A stretch of DNA of 64,000 nt from UBA6522 sp963664945 (GTDB lineage: Bacteria > Pseudomonadota > Gammaproteobacteria > Steroidobacterales > Rariloculaceae), in the NCBI GenBank assembly GCA_963664945.1, contig OY761822.1, forward strand, positions 4,774,001 through 4,838,000, read 5' to 3'. Positions 1 through 8,632 of this stretch are shown piece by piece. Numbering within the stretch: position 1 is the stretch's first letter; each line of letters starts with the position of its first letter. The notes under the pieces were generated by a model, which did no database searches, was not told where the DNA came from, and saw only the letters and a program-made list of their open reading frames with translations. Made by a program: the position numbers and the translations under genes.

Positions 1-968
1 TCGACATCAGACAGCGGAACGCACTACGCTTTCCCGCTGTCGTGCCAAGTCTCGCTACGTCCGCATCCGGCGGCATACCTGCCTTCACATCGAACCGGTA
101 CCCGCGCCCCTCGATCACCGGCTCGACATACGCCTCCTTCCCCTTCTTCGACGACAGCATGAACGTGGAAATCAGCGGCACGTCCATGTCCGCGAACGCC
201 GGGTTCGGGCTCTTCACCGTCCGCGCCCACAGCCACGCGATCACCGTCAGCTCCCGGCCCTCGTAGGGCTCCAGATCCGGACGCTCCCGCACCATGTCCG
301 GCGTAATCTCCACCTTGGGGTACAGATGCCCGATCCGCTTTTCCGCCTCGTCCCGCATCCACTTCCCGTAACGGCGCACGTCCTCCGCCAGTCCCTGCGC
401 GCCGAACCATTCACGGGCGAGGAGGCCCGACTCGCCCCGTGCGTCCGGATGTACCGGCGGACGGCCGGCGAACTTCGGCGGAATCTCGATCATCGCCTTG
501 TTGATCAGCACCGCCACCGGGTTCAGGTCGCTCGCGTGCGCCTCCAATCCCAGCCGCTGCGCCTCCAGCGGTAGCGCGCCCCCGTTCCGCCAGAATGTCC
601 TCAAGCGTCGGGACGGGCTTGGGGGTTGTGTCCGCCCGTGCCGGCTCCGCGACGCGTCCGGCGAGCCGCTTCTTCAGCACCCGCTGCGCTGCGCGCTTCT
701 TCGCCGGGTCGGACAGCAGCACATCGACGTATTCCGACGGGTCGTCCACCATCTGCGCGAAAATGACCGCCCGCGCCGCCGCCAACGGACGGCGCGCCCA
801 CCACAGATGAAGCGTGCTCGGGTGCCCGTGCCGAATCGACTTCTCGCGCGACGACGCCGCGTTGATCGCGTCCAACGGCAACGCGACCTCGATCAGCTTC
901 TTTCTCGATGGTGTCGACAATGCTTCACTCGTCACGGTTGCCGGATAGCATATTTCGCCCCTACCCAT
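1..968 (-). pseudogene. DUF1156 adenine-specific DNA methylase, copy 1 (deleted, runs off window)
   Basis: N-terminal part of a COG1743-type DNA methylase. The DUF1156 block is clear (KLIEVALPLDAINAASSREK, HPSTLHLWWARRPLAAARA) and closely matches the copy at 5658. Relative to that copy it lacks exactly 200 bp, joined at a shared cggg at 581-584 (copy-2 positions 5991-5994 and 6191-6194). The loss shifts the frame and removes the DPFAGGG S-adenosylmethionine-binding motif. Homology to copy 2 continues in another frame to the window edge. The start is ATG at 968 or GTG at 935, only 3 bp after ptuB, so it probably shared the Septu-like operon. It cannot encode an active methylase. Confidence 0.85.
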
Positions 969-971
969 TTT

Positions 972-1610
972 TCAGACCGGACGGTCTGAGCTTGTGGAAC
1001 CGCCACTCAAGACTTGAGAAACGGCAGTGAAGAACGGCAAGACATTCCCCTCCACGGAACTGGCCAGCAGGCGTAATACGTCCTCAGGCGATTCTGCGCA
1101 AAGCGCATCGATCGCCGCAGATCGCAACGCCCTGATTTTCGGTATGTCCAATCCAAGCCGTTCGATCGTCGTCAAGGCAGCAGCGTCCCCGTCATCCCGC
1201 GGAGATACTTCACCGTTCCCTGTAAACAGAAAGCGCTGCTCGCAATTCGCATCCAGAGGACCCACGACTTGTCCTTCCTCGAACCAGTCGGCCTTGAGGT
1301 GCCCGCAATGCCTTGGCTCTCCTTTCCGGAGTCGTTGTTGGCACGACGCATGAAGGTTGGAATAGTCCAGTTGAAGATGCTCGTACTCGGGCTTTGATCG
1401 GGGTCGAAAGTGCTCCATGTGGCTGTCGCGCTCGGATACTCGCTGCTCGCAATAGCAGCAAATATAGCCTTGTTCCTCCAGGAGCGATTGCTTCAGCGCG
1501 ATCTTCGTTTCCGGAGGCATGGCATCCCAATGCAAAACGCCGATTTCGGCTTCTACCGACTTCCACTCTCTGAACGCTACCGGCTCCGGTCGCTTTCGGA
1601 TTCGCTTCAC
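972..1610 (-). CDS. ptuB: Septu-like PtuB HNH nuclease
   Basis: 212 aa, resembling the HNH effectors of Septu and retron-Septu systems (TIGR02646-like). Visible features are a CCYCEQ zinc-binding pair near residue 50, an HMEHFRPRS segment as the HNH core near 69-77, and a later ASC...HCG pair. The ATG overlaps the ptuA stop by 4 bp, so translation is probably coupled. In Septu, PtuB is the nuclease that acts with the PtuA ATPase against phage. There is no frameshift or truncation. Assignment as the PtuB partner rests on the HNH pattern plus the adjacent ATPase. Confidence 0.82.
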   Translation of the reverse strand: MKRIRKRPEPVAFREWKSVEAEIGVLHWDAMPPETKIALKQSLLEEQGYICCYCEQRVSERDSHMEHFRPRSKPEYEHLQLDYSNLHASCQQRLRKGEPRHCGHLKADWFEEGQVVGPLDANCEQRFLFTGNGEVSPRDDGDAAALTTIERLGLDIPKIRALRSAAIDALCAESPEDVLRLLASSVEGNVLPFFTAVSQVLSGGSTSSDRPV

Positions 1611-2854
1611 TTGCCCAGAACTTCTTTGCGGCGAATCAGCATCTCGGCCTTCACAAGGTCCGGATCCTCGCCGATCATGGCGCGCATTTCGTCCAGGCGT
1701 CTTTCGGCTTCGTGAACATCCCCCCGTTCGATCATGCGGAACAGGCTACTCAGATGCTCCGCCACGATCCTGGGTCGGGCGGTGGTCTTCATGATCGATT
1801 CGAGAATCATGCTCACTTCCCGGCCATAGGAGTCTTCGGGGTGACACGCCGTGAGACCCGCACCGGTTCGTTCGAGCATCCATACGTTTCGGGCTCTCAG
1901 GTGCCCGAGAATCTCGGGTGAATGAGTCGACAGCAGGAACTGGCAGTTCGGAAACGTATCTGGCAACGCATCAATGATGTGGCGCTGCCACCCTGGGTGA
2001 AGGTGCAGGTCGAGTTCGTCAATCAGCACAACGCCGGCGCCATGCAGAGGGTTGGCCACCGCCGGGTTCGCCATTGCGAGTCGGCGGGCAAGATCGCCGA
2101 CCATCGCCAAAGTGCATTTCTCGCCGTCGGAAAGCTGGTTGACGGTGAGTTCATGATCGTCCTTCCGTGCAACCATCCGCAGGGGCAACCTTCTGACGCG
2201 GAGTCCGGCAAAGCCCGGCATGAACCTCGATATGGCGTTTCGCACGGCGCTAAGCTGCGGATCCCTGAAAGAGGACTCCCCGATGCGATTTTCATTCTCC
2301 AAGTCCTCGCGCTCCCGGAACCATTCGAAGAACAGGCGAAAGTTGCCCGATCCACCATCCAGCGCCCGATCATAGGCGGACAACTGGTCGAACGGATGTC
2401 TTTTGCGAATACGCAGCGGAATATCGAGTACCGCGCGATTGACCGGGTAGGAGACTGCAAGCGGCAGGCTGGCGACACTTTGTTCGCCGAGGTCTGAGCG
2501 CAGCAAGCTCGCGAGCTCTCCGAGACCCCCGAGATTCGAGCCCATTCGTCTTGTTCGGCCTCTGCGGATTCGCGCAACACTCCATTGGTAGCGTTTTCCC
2601 CTGTAGGCGATTGACATTTCGCCACGTGCTTCCGCGTGGCCGTTGCTGATATCCGAAACCAGTATCGATCTGCCCTTACCGCTGATGGTGCGTATTCGAG
2701 CGGTCAATCGCGAAAGCAGGATGGCGGCACAGTCCAGAATCGCCGACTTGCCTGAGCCGTTGACCCCGACAAGGACGTTTGTCCCCTCCTGGAAATCCAG
2801 CCGCAAACGGTCGATGCCCCGGAAATTGGCCAATTCAAGATATTCGACCTTCAT
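1607..2854 (-). CDS. ptuA: Septu-like PtuA AAA ATPase
   Basis: 415 aa AAA/ABC-type ATPase of the OLD/RecF-like class that forms the PtuA subunit of Septu. It opens with MKVEYLELANFRGI, then Walker A GVNGSGKS (about residues 30-37), an ABC-like signature LSDGEK, and Walker B VVLIDELDLHLHPGWQ followed by LLSTHSPEIL. The start has a reasonable purine-rich site upstream. It overlaps ptuB by 4 bp. All nucleotide-binding motifs are present, so the pair looks functional although the genes around it are broken. OLD-family or retron ATPases would look similar; the HNH partner favours Septu. Confidence 0.84.
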   Translation of the reverse strand: MKVEYLELANFRGIDRLRLDFQEGTNVLVGVNGSGKSAILDCAAILLSRLTARIRTISGKGRSILVSDISNGHAEARGEMSIAYRGKRYQWSVARIRRGRTRRMGSNLGGLGELASLLRSDLGEQSVASLPLAVSYPVNRAVLDIPLRIRKRHPFDQLSAYDRALDGGSGNFRLFFEWFREREDLENENRIGESSFRDPQLSAVRNAISRFMPGFAGLRVRRLPLRMVARKDDHELTVNQLSDGEKCTLAMVGDLARRLAMANPAVANPLHGAGVVLIDELDLHLHPGWQRHIIDALPDTFPNCQFLLSTHSPEILGHLRARNVWMLERTGAGLTACHPEDSYGREVSMILESIMKTTARPRIVAEHLSSLFRMIERGDVHEAERRLDEMRAMIGEDPDLVKAEMLIRRKEVLGK

Positions 2855-2866
2855 TCGGTAACTCTC

Positions 2867-3042
2867 TTACCCCAATTCCGGGCGTACCTCGCCGACAAGG
2901 GCCATGGCGACGAGTTCCTTGAGATTGTCGTTCAGTTCCTCAAGGGTTCCGCCTTGGCTGTGCGCGCCAGAAAGCCTGGAACGCAGCCGACGTTGATGCC
3001 TGTATTCGGGCAGCGTTCGACAACGGCAATGTAACCGCGCAT
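2867..3042 (-). pseudogene. HicB-family antitoxin remnant (one-base frameshift)
   Basis: From an ATG at 3042 the reading is MRGYIAVVERCPNTGINVG then CVPGF, typical of HicB antitoxins. The next expected segment, GAHSQGGTLEELNDNLKELV, lies in another frame. One base appears lost near 2977 in the PGF-P-GAHSQ region. No HicA toxin lies on either side: ptuA begins 12 bp downstream, and the 130 bp upstream hold no recognisable gene. It may be the orphaned end of a toxin-antitoxin pair carried in with the Septu-like genes. Confidence 0.65.
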
Positions 3043-3178
3043 CGGTGAAACTTCGCCCCCAATACCAGCAGACTAATCCTGCCGTGTACTTGGTCGAATT
3101 CCGCATGAAACGTGGTTCACAAATGCTGGAGCCCGTTTTCGAGTCCCAAGCAAAAAGCGTATCACGACGGAGAATCAG

Positions 3179-4036
3179 ATGCTCGAATCAGTGCTCTTTG
3201 AAACGGTTGCCGAGGATGCATTCAATCGGTGCCGGCGCCATTGGAAGCCCGGGACGCTCGCGGTCAATCGGGCCTACCTGCGAAATCAGATTCTGCCCTG
3301 GTTCGGTGGGCGGTCCATCGCAGGTGTCAGGCAAGTGGATGTGCGGCGCTGGTTCGCGGCCCTGCATGCGACGCCTGCTGCGGCGAATCGTTCGCTCCCG
3401 GTGCTGTCCACAATCATGCGTCAAGCGGAACATGCCGGATATCGTCCGAGAAACAGCAACCCGTGCAGGGGCGTCCGCCGATATCGTCAGCGCGGACGGG
3501 AGCGATTTCTGACGTTCGACGAGACTCGCCGCCTGGGCGCAGCGCTTGATTCGCTGGAAGCAGCATCGCCCTTGCCCGTCGCAGTGGTTCGCCTTTTGCT
3601 GCTGACTGGGTGCCGCCAGAGCGAGATCCGCACTCTTGCCTGGCAGGATTATCGCGAAGGCCATCTATTCTTGCGTGACGGCAAGACCGGGCCGAGGACG
3701 GTCTGGCTGTCGTCGCCCGCCCGCCAATTGCTCGACGGTCTACCGCGAACGACCCGATGGATATTTCCAGCTTCGCGGTGCGCACGCCCACTGTCGATGG
3801 ATACCTTGTACCGATGCTGGCGAGCGGTGTGCTCGAAGGCGAGCCTGACCGATGTGCGGCTCCACGACCTGCGCCATTCCTATGCGAGTTTCGCCCTGCG
3901 GCAGGGGGAAACCGTGTTGACCATCGGTCGTCTTCTGGGGCACCGCGATCCGGAGACCACTCTGCGGTATACCCATTTCGCCGACGCGATGGCGCAGGAT
4001 GCGGTCGAGGCTGTCGGCGCCGTCGTGGGGCGTTGA
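3179..4036 (+). CDS. Tyrosine recombinase 1 of a tandem pair
   Basis: 285 aa phage-type integrase. A SAM-like N-terminal core-binding region occupies about residues 1-100. The catalytic domain follows with Arg in TGCRQSEIRTL, a lysine-bearing beta-hairpin KTGPRTVWL, HDLRHSYAS and LGHRDPETTLRYTHF, which supplies the second His and the nucleophilic Tyr. GGAG lies 7 bp before the ATG. The second recombinase starts 3 bp after its stop, so they form one operon. No attachment repeats or tRNA were found beside it. It may have moved the neighbouring defence genes; this is inferred from position. Confidence 0.88.
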   Translation: MLESVLFETVAEDAFNRCRRHWKPGTLAVNRAYLRNQILPWFGGRSIAGVRQVDVRRWFAALHATPAAANRSLPVLSTIMRQAEHAGYRPRNSNPCRGVRRYRQRGRERFLTFDETRRLGAALDSLEAASPLPVAVVRLLLLTGCRQSEIRTLAWQDYREGHLFLRDGKTGPRTVWLSSPARQLLDGLPRTTRWIFPASRCARPLSMDTLYRCWRAVCSKASLTDVRLHDLRHSYASFALRQGETVLTIGRLLGHRDPETTLRYTHFADAMAQDAVEAVGAVVGR

Positions 4037-4039
4037 AGG

Positions 4040-4948
4040 ATGGAGTGTCCGACCTTCCGCAACTTCGTCGAAGGACCATGGAAAGTAGCCTGCTACGCGT
4101 GCTGCAAGCCATCGACCCGAAAGCGGATGGACAGCGCGCTTCGGACTCAACTCCTCCCTGCCTTCGGCCCGCTTCCGCTCAAACTGATACGGACGGCGGC
4201 CGTCCACCAGTGGTTCGACCACTACAGCCGGACAGCGCCGGGGGGCGCAAACCGGACGCTCGATGTGTTGCGGCAGATTCTCACTCACGCCGTGGAGTGC
4301 GGGTACCTCGCTGACAATCCAGCCTGCGGGGTGACACGTAATCGGTGCCAGAAATTGACGCGCTTCCTGTCCCGAACCGAAATCGGCCGGCTGCATTCAG
4401 CCCTGGATGCGCACCGGGGGCGTGAGTCCGGACGGCAACAAGCGGAAATTATCCGGCTGCTCCTGCTGACCGGGTGCCGGAAGGGCGAACTTGTAAACCT
4501 GCAATGGTCCGAGATCGACGGCGACATTTTACGCCTGAGAGACAGCAAGACAGGCCCGCGGACCGTGTTTCTTAACGCGCATGCTCGGACCATCCTGTCT
4601 TGCCAGCCCCGAACGGGCAGTGCGTTTGTTTTTCCGTCGCCGACCGACCCGTCCAAGGCCCGCACCAGCGAACTCTCGCTTTGGCGCAAAGTGCGTCGAC
4701 AGGCAGGGATCGAGGATGTGCGCCTTCACGATCTGCGCCATTCGTTCGCCTCCCACGCAGTAATGCAGAATGTGCCGCTGCCGGTGGTTTCCCGTTTGCT
4801 CGGCCACACCGGAACCCGCATGACGCTGCGCTACGCGCATGTCGGCGACCGGGAAATCGAGGCGGCGGCGGAACGCGTCGGCGTGGCGATAGCGTCGGTT
4901 CTCGAAGATCCGGCAATCTTGGATTCGAGTGGAGTCTGTACACTATAA
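4040..4948 (+). CDS. Tyrosine recombinase 2 of a tandem pair
   Basis: 302 aa, a paralogue of the upstream recombinase with the same domain order. Catalytic residues are visible in TGCRKGELVNL (Arg), SKTGPRTVFL (Lys hairpin), HDLRHSFASH (His-Arg) and LGHTGTRMTLRYAHV (His and Tyr). The first 30 residues, rich in Cys and Trp, are less typical, so a later start is possible. The 3-bp gap to gene 1 implies co-translation. Two intact, related but non-identical recombinases in tandem suggest a heteromeric strand-exchange pair; this is inference. Confidence 0.86.
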   Translation: MECPTFRNFVEGPWKVACYACCKPSTRKRMDSALRTQLLPAFGPLPLKLIRTAAVHQWFDHYSRTAPGGANRTLDVLRQILTHAVECGYLADNPACGVTRNRCQKLTRFLSRTEIGRLHSALDAHRGRESGRQQAEIIRLLLLTGCRKGELVNLQWSEIDGDILRLRDSKTGPRTVFLNAHARTILSCQPRTGSAFVFPSPTDPSKARTSELSLWRKVRRQAGIEDVRLHDLRHSFASHAVMQNVPLPVVSRLLGHTGTRMTLRYAHVGDREIEAAAERVGVAIASVLEDPAILDSSGVCTL

Positions 4949-4949
4949 T
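4919..4949 (+). promoter_or_regulatory. Candidate sigma-70 promoter
   Basis: TTGGAT at 4919-4924 and a perfect TATAAT at 4944-4949 are separated by 19 bp, just upstream of the small gene at 4977. It overlaps the 3' end of recombinase 2 and would drive the small gene and the DUF2335 gene. Confidence 0.4.
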
Positions 4950-4976
4950 TCCCTTATCTCATTGGGAGCATCCGCC

Positions 4977-5231
4977 ATGGAGGATTCAGCCAGTCGGGTT
5001 ATGGAGGCCATTAGAGGAGCGGGATCGCTCCTGGATATTGCGTCGTCCACGCCTTTCGAGGGTTTGGTGCCGGCCGCTTCTTTCAACGAGAGCCTTCGTG
5101 CGAATTTTTCGCGCGTCGGCGGCGCCATGCGCCAAGCGATGAATATGGAGAGGATGACCGATGAGCCGGCGTCGAAAGAGGAAAAAGCCAGCCCGAAGGA
5201 AAACCGAGCCTCGCGAGGCGCTTCGGGGTGA
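4977..5231 (+). CDS. Small hypothetical protein before DUF2335 gene
   Basis: 84 aa beginning MEDSASRVMEAIRGAGSLL. Alanine- and serine-rich N-terminal part and a charged, Lys/Glu-rich C-terminal tail, with no transmembrane segment or recognised domain. A TATAAT box lies about 30 bp upstream. It overlaps the DUF2335 gene by 71 bp in another frame, consistent with coupled expression. The N-terminal two thirds look like real coding sequence; the overlapping tail is less certain. Confidence 0.5.
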   Translation: MEDSASRVMEAIRGAGSLLDIASSTPFEGLVPAASFNESLRANFSRVGGAMRQAMNMERMTDEPASKEEKASPKENRASRGASG

Positions 5232-5613
5232 GCGCAAAGGGCGGCATGTAACCCCTGTAACGTCCTCGTTCGCCCAAGCGTCGTATTCCGGGCCACTGCC
5301 TCCCGCCTCCGAGCTTGCCGAGTACGACCGCATCCTTCCCGGAGCGGCTGAGCGAATTGTCGCGATGGCAGAGCAATTCGCGAAGCATCAACAGGAACTT
5401 GAGAAGCAGGCCATGAAGTCGGCTCAAACCGCGTTCAGATTCGGCCAGATTGCAGGCTTGGTCATTGTTCTTCTTGTATTGGCGACCTGTGGAATCGCGC
5501 TCGCGTTCGGCTACGAACGCTTCGCAACTTCCCTCGGCTCCTGGACCATAGTCGCCTTGGCAGCGGTGTTCGTCATTGGCAAGGTACCGAACCTGCTTAA
5601 AAACCGATCCTGA
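5161..5613 (+). CDS. DUF2335 family membrane protein
   Basis: 150 aa. A basic N-terminus (MSRRRKRKKPARRK) precedes the DUF2335 signature SGPLPPASELAEYDRILPG and a helical AERIVAMAEQFAKHQQELEK segment. Two hydrophobic helices follow at about residues 100-118 and 125-142. DUF2335 proteins are small inner-membrane proteins of unknown function with a soluble, probably coiled-coil head. Here it lies between the recombinase pair and a DNA methylase. A membrane effector role in the defence island is possible but unproven. Confidence 0.78.
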   Translation: MSRRRKRKKPARRKTEPREALRGERKGRHVTPVTSSFAQASYSGPLPPASELAEYDRILPGAAERIVAMAEQFAKHQQELEKQAMKSAQTAFRFGQIAGLVIVLLVLATCGIALAFGYERFATSLGSWTIVALAAVFVIGKVPNLLKNRS

Positions 5614-5620
5614 TCGGTTT
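5601..5620 (+). terminator. Hairpin at the end of the DUF2335 gene
   Basis: Inverted repeat of 9 bp (5601-5609 and 5612-5620) covering the DUF2335 stop codon. There is no strong T tract after it, so it may be a weak terminator or an mRNA-stabilising hairpin. Confidence 0.35.
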
Positions 5621-7142
5621 GTGGGCTTCATTCAGCCTTGGTGATGCAGGCAGGTTGATGATTCATCAGGGCAAAAAGCTGATCGAAGTCGCGTTGCCTC
5701 TGGATGCGATCAACGCCGCGTCGTCGCGGGAGAAGTCGATTCGGCACGGGCACCCGAGCACGCTTCATCTATGGTGGGCGCGCCGACCGTTGGCGGCGGC
5801 GCGGGCGGTGATTTTCGCGCAGATGGTGGACGACCCGTCGGAATACGTCGATGTGCTGCGGTCGGATCCGGTAAAAGTTCGCGTTGCGCAACGGTTGCTG
5901 AAGAAACGCCTCGCCGAACGCGCCGCGGAACCGGCACAGGCGGACACGGCCCCCAAGCCGGTGCAGACGCTCGGGGACATTCTCGCGGAACGGGAGCGGG
6001 AGCGGCTGTTCGGGATACTTGAAGAGCTTGTTCTTTGGGAGAACACTTCCAACGAGGAGGTGCTGGACCGGGCACGGGCGGAGATTTGGCAGAGTTGGCG
6101 ACGCGCCTGCGCCCGCAACGCCGGCCATCCGCGCGCAATCGAGTTGTTCGACAGGCACAAGCTGCCGGCGTTTCACGACCCGTTCGCCGGCGGGGGCGCG
6201 CTGCCGCTGGAGGCGCAGCGGCTGGGCCTGGAGGCGCACGCGAGCGACCTGAACCCGGTGGCGGTGCTGATCAACAAGGCGATGATCGAGATTCCGCCGA
6301 AGTTCGCCGGCCGGGCGCCGGTGCATCCAGAGGCGCGGGACGAGCCTGGCCTCCTCGCCCGGCAGTGGCGCGGCGCGCAGGGGCTGGCTGAGGATGTACG
6401 CCGTTACGGGCGGTGGATGCGCGACGAGGCGGAGAAGCGGATCGGGCATTTGTACCCGAAGGTGAAGGTTACGCTGGACATGGTGCGGGAGCGTCCGGAC
6501 CTGAAGCCCTACGAGGGCCGGGAGCTGACTGTGATCGCGTGGCTGTGGGCGCGGACGGTCAAGAGCTCGAACCCGGCATTCGCGGACGTGGAGGTGCCGC
6601 TGGTTTCCACGTTCATGCTGTCGACGAAGAAGGGGAAGGAGGCGTATGTCGAGCCGGTGATCGAGGGGCGCGGGTACCGGTTCGATGTGAAGGCGGGGCA
6701 ACCAGCGGATATGGCGGTGGCGAAGTGCGGGACGAAGCTGTCGCGCGGGGCGAACTTCCGTTGCGTGATGTCGGGTACTCCGATGACGGGCGATCACATC
6801 AAGGGGGAGGGGCGCGCCAAGCGGATGGGGGCGCGCCTGATGGCAATCGTGGCACAGGGGGATCGGCAACGAATTTATTTGGCACCCGATCCGGAGCATG
6901 AGGAGATCGCTCGCAAGGGGAGTCCTAAATGGAAGCCAGAGGGAGCTGTACCAGCACGACTTACTGGTGGTACTTGTGTCCCGTACGGATTGTCTACATG
7001 GGACCGCCTCTTCACGTCGCGCCAGCTTGTCGCTTTAACGACCTTTTCCGAATTGGTTGGAGAGGCGATAGCCCTCTCTGCCAACATCGTTGAGACATCG
7101 ACTACCCTTGGAATTAGTGTAGGGCGATGGAGGTGAACGACG

Positions 7143-7631
7143 ATGAAAGGCAGTAACGATTCGATGATATTGAGGGGTGCTGACGCGCCGGCCCTGGGGG
7201 TTGAGGAGCGTAGCGACGAGGCCCCCAGGGCCGGCGCCGCCGCAGCGCCCCGGGCGCCCGATCCGGAGGTTGTGGCCAAGCCGTCCCGGCGGCGGTTCAG
7301 CGCCAAATACCGGTTGCGGATCCTCGAGGAAGCCGACCGTTGCACCCAGCCCGGCGAGATCGGCCGTCTGCTGCGTCGCGAGGGCTTGCACAGCTCGCAT
7401 TTGTCCGTCTGGCGCAAGGCGCGCCGCAACGGTTCGCCCGAGGCCCCGGCACCGAAAAAACGCGGCGCCAAGCCGGCCGAATCCAATCCTCCGGGCCCCA
7501 AGGTCCGCCAGCTCGAAGCGAAGGTGGCGCGCCTGGAGAAGGAACTGGCCACGGCGCGCACGATCATCGACGTGCAGGGAAAAGTTGCCGGGCTGCCGGG
7601 ATTGAACCTCAACGACGGGAAGAACTGCTGA
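7143..7631 (+). CDS. IS3-family transposase OrfA
   Basis: 162 aa. A helix-turn-helix of the IS3/IS911 OrfA type occupies about residues 40-85 (RRFSAKYRLRILEEADRC, LLRREGLHSSHLSVWRKARR). A coiled coil follows at about 120-150 (VRQLEAKVARLEKELATART). Its TGA overlaps the ATG of orfB (TGATG), so orfB is probably made by reinitiation rather than frameshifting. The first 40 residues are Ala/Pro-rich and unusual, so a later start is possible. Confidence 0.82.
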   Translation: MKGSNDSMILRGADAPALGVEERSDEAPRAGAAAAPRAPDPEVVAKPSRRRFSAKYRLRILEEADRCTQPGEIGRLLRREGLHSSHLSVWRKARRNGSPEAPAPKKRGAKPAESNPPGPKVRQLEAKVARLEKELATARTIIDVQGKVAGLPGLNLNDGKNC

Positions 7632-8632
7632 TGGCCGCCACGTCGCTGGCCGCGCAGGTCGGCGTGGCGCCGGCGTGCCGGGCACTGGGCGTATCCAGGG
7701 CCACCTTCCACCGTCGCCAAAGGCCCGCTCCCGGGCCCCGGCAGCCCCGCAAGACGCCCGCCCGGGCACTGGACCGCACCGGGCGCGAGCGCGCCCTGGA
7801 CGTGCCCACCTCCCCGCGCTTCGTCGATCGATCGCCGGGCGAAGTCGTCGCCACGCTGCTCGACGAAGGCCGGTATCTGTGTTCGGAACGCACCATGTAC
7901 CGTCTCCTGGCCGCCGAACAGCCGGTCCGGGAACGGCGCAATCAGCCCGGCCATCCGCACCACGCCAAACCCGAACTCCTCGCCACGGTGCCCAACCAGG
8001 TCTGGTCGTGGGACATCACCCGGCTGCTCGGACCGAAGCGCTGGACGTACTTCCACCTCCACGTGCTGCTCGACATCTTCAGCCGACACGTCGTCGGCTG
8101 GATGGTCGCCGAACGGGAGAATGCCGCGCTCGCCGCGCGGCTTATCGAGCAAAGCCGCCTCAAGCAGGACATCCAGCCCCAAGTGCTGACCCCGCATTCG
8201 GACCGCGGCTCGCCCATGACCGCCAAATGCACCGCGCAACTGCTCGCCGACCTCGGCGTCACCCGCTCACTCGGCCGGCCCCAAGTCAGCGATGACAACC
8301 CGTTCTCCGAAGCCCGGTTCAAAACCCTGAAATACCACCCCGGCTTCCCGGGTCGCTTCGAAGACATCCACGCCGCGGTCGCGTTCTGCCGGACCTTCTT
8401 CCCGTGGCACAACCGCGAGCATCGCCACGCCGGTATCGCCATGCCCGCCCCCGGCGACGTCCATCACGGCCGCGCCCGGCAGATCCTCGAACAACGCCAA
8501 CGCACCCTGCAAGACGCCTGGGCACACAACCCGGAACGCTTCGTTCATGGCCCTCCGAAACCCCAGACTCTCCCGAAAGCCGTCTGGATCAATCCGCCGA
8601 CCGAAGCAAAAACCTCGCCGGATGCTCACTAA
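7631..8632 (+). CDS. IS3-family transposase OrfB (DDE integrase)
   Basis: 333 aa retroviral-type integrase. An HTH_21-like N-terminal region (ALGVSRATFHRRQR) precedes the DDE core: Asp in VWSWDITRLLGPKRW, Asp in HSDRGSPMTAK and Glu in DNPFSEARFKTLKYHP. The catalytic triad and the C-terminal WHNREHRHAGI block are complete. The ATG overlaps the orfA stop as TGATG. No frameshift is seen. Confidence 0.9.
   Translation: MAATSLAAQVGVAPACRALGVSRATFHRRQRPAPGPRQPRKTPARALDRTGRERALDVPTSPRFVDRSPGEVVATLLDEGRYLCSERTMYRLLAAEQPVRERRNQPGHPHHAKPELLATVPNQVWSWDITRLLGPKRWTYFHLHVLLDIFSRHVVGWMVAERENAALAARLIEQSRLKQDIQPQVLTPHSDRGSPMTAKCTAQLLADLGVTRSLGRPQVSDDNPFSEARFKTLKYHPGFPGRFEDIHAAVAFCRTFFPWHNREHRHAGIAMPAPGDVHHGRARQILEQRQRTLQDAWAHNPERFVHGPPKPQTLPKAVWINPPTEAKTSPDAH

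Noticed and set aside
3179..4948. Phage integrase with a tRNA attachment site
   Set aside because: No tRNA or att-like direct repeat was found on either side of the recombinase pair.
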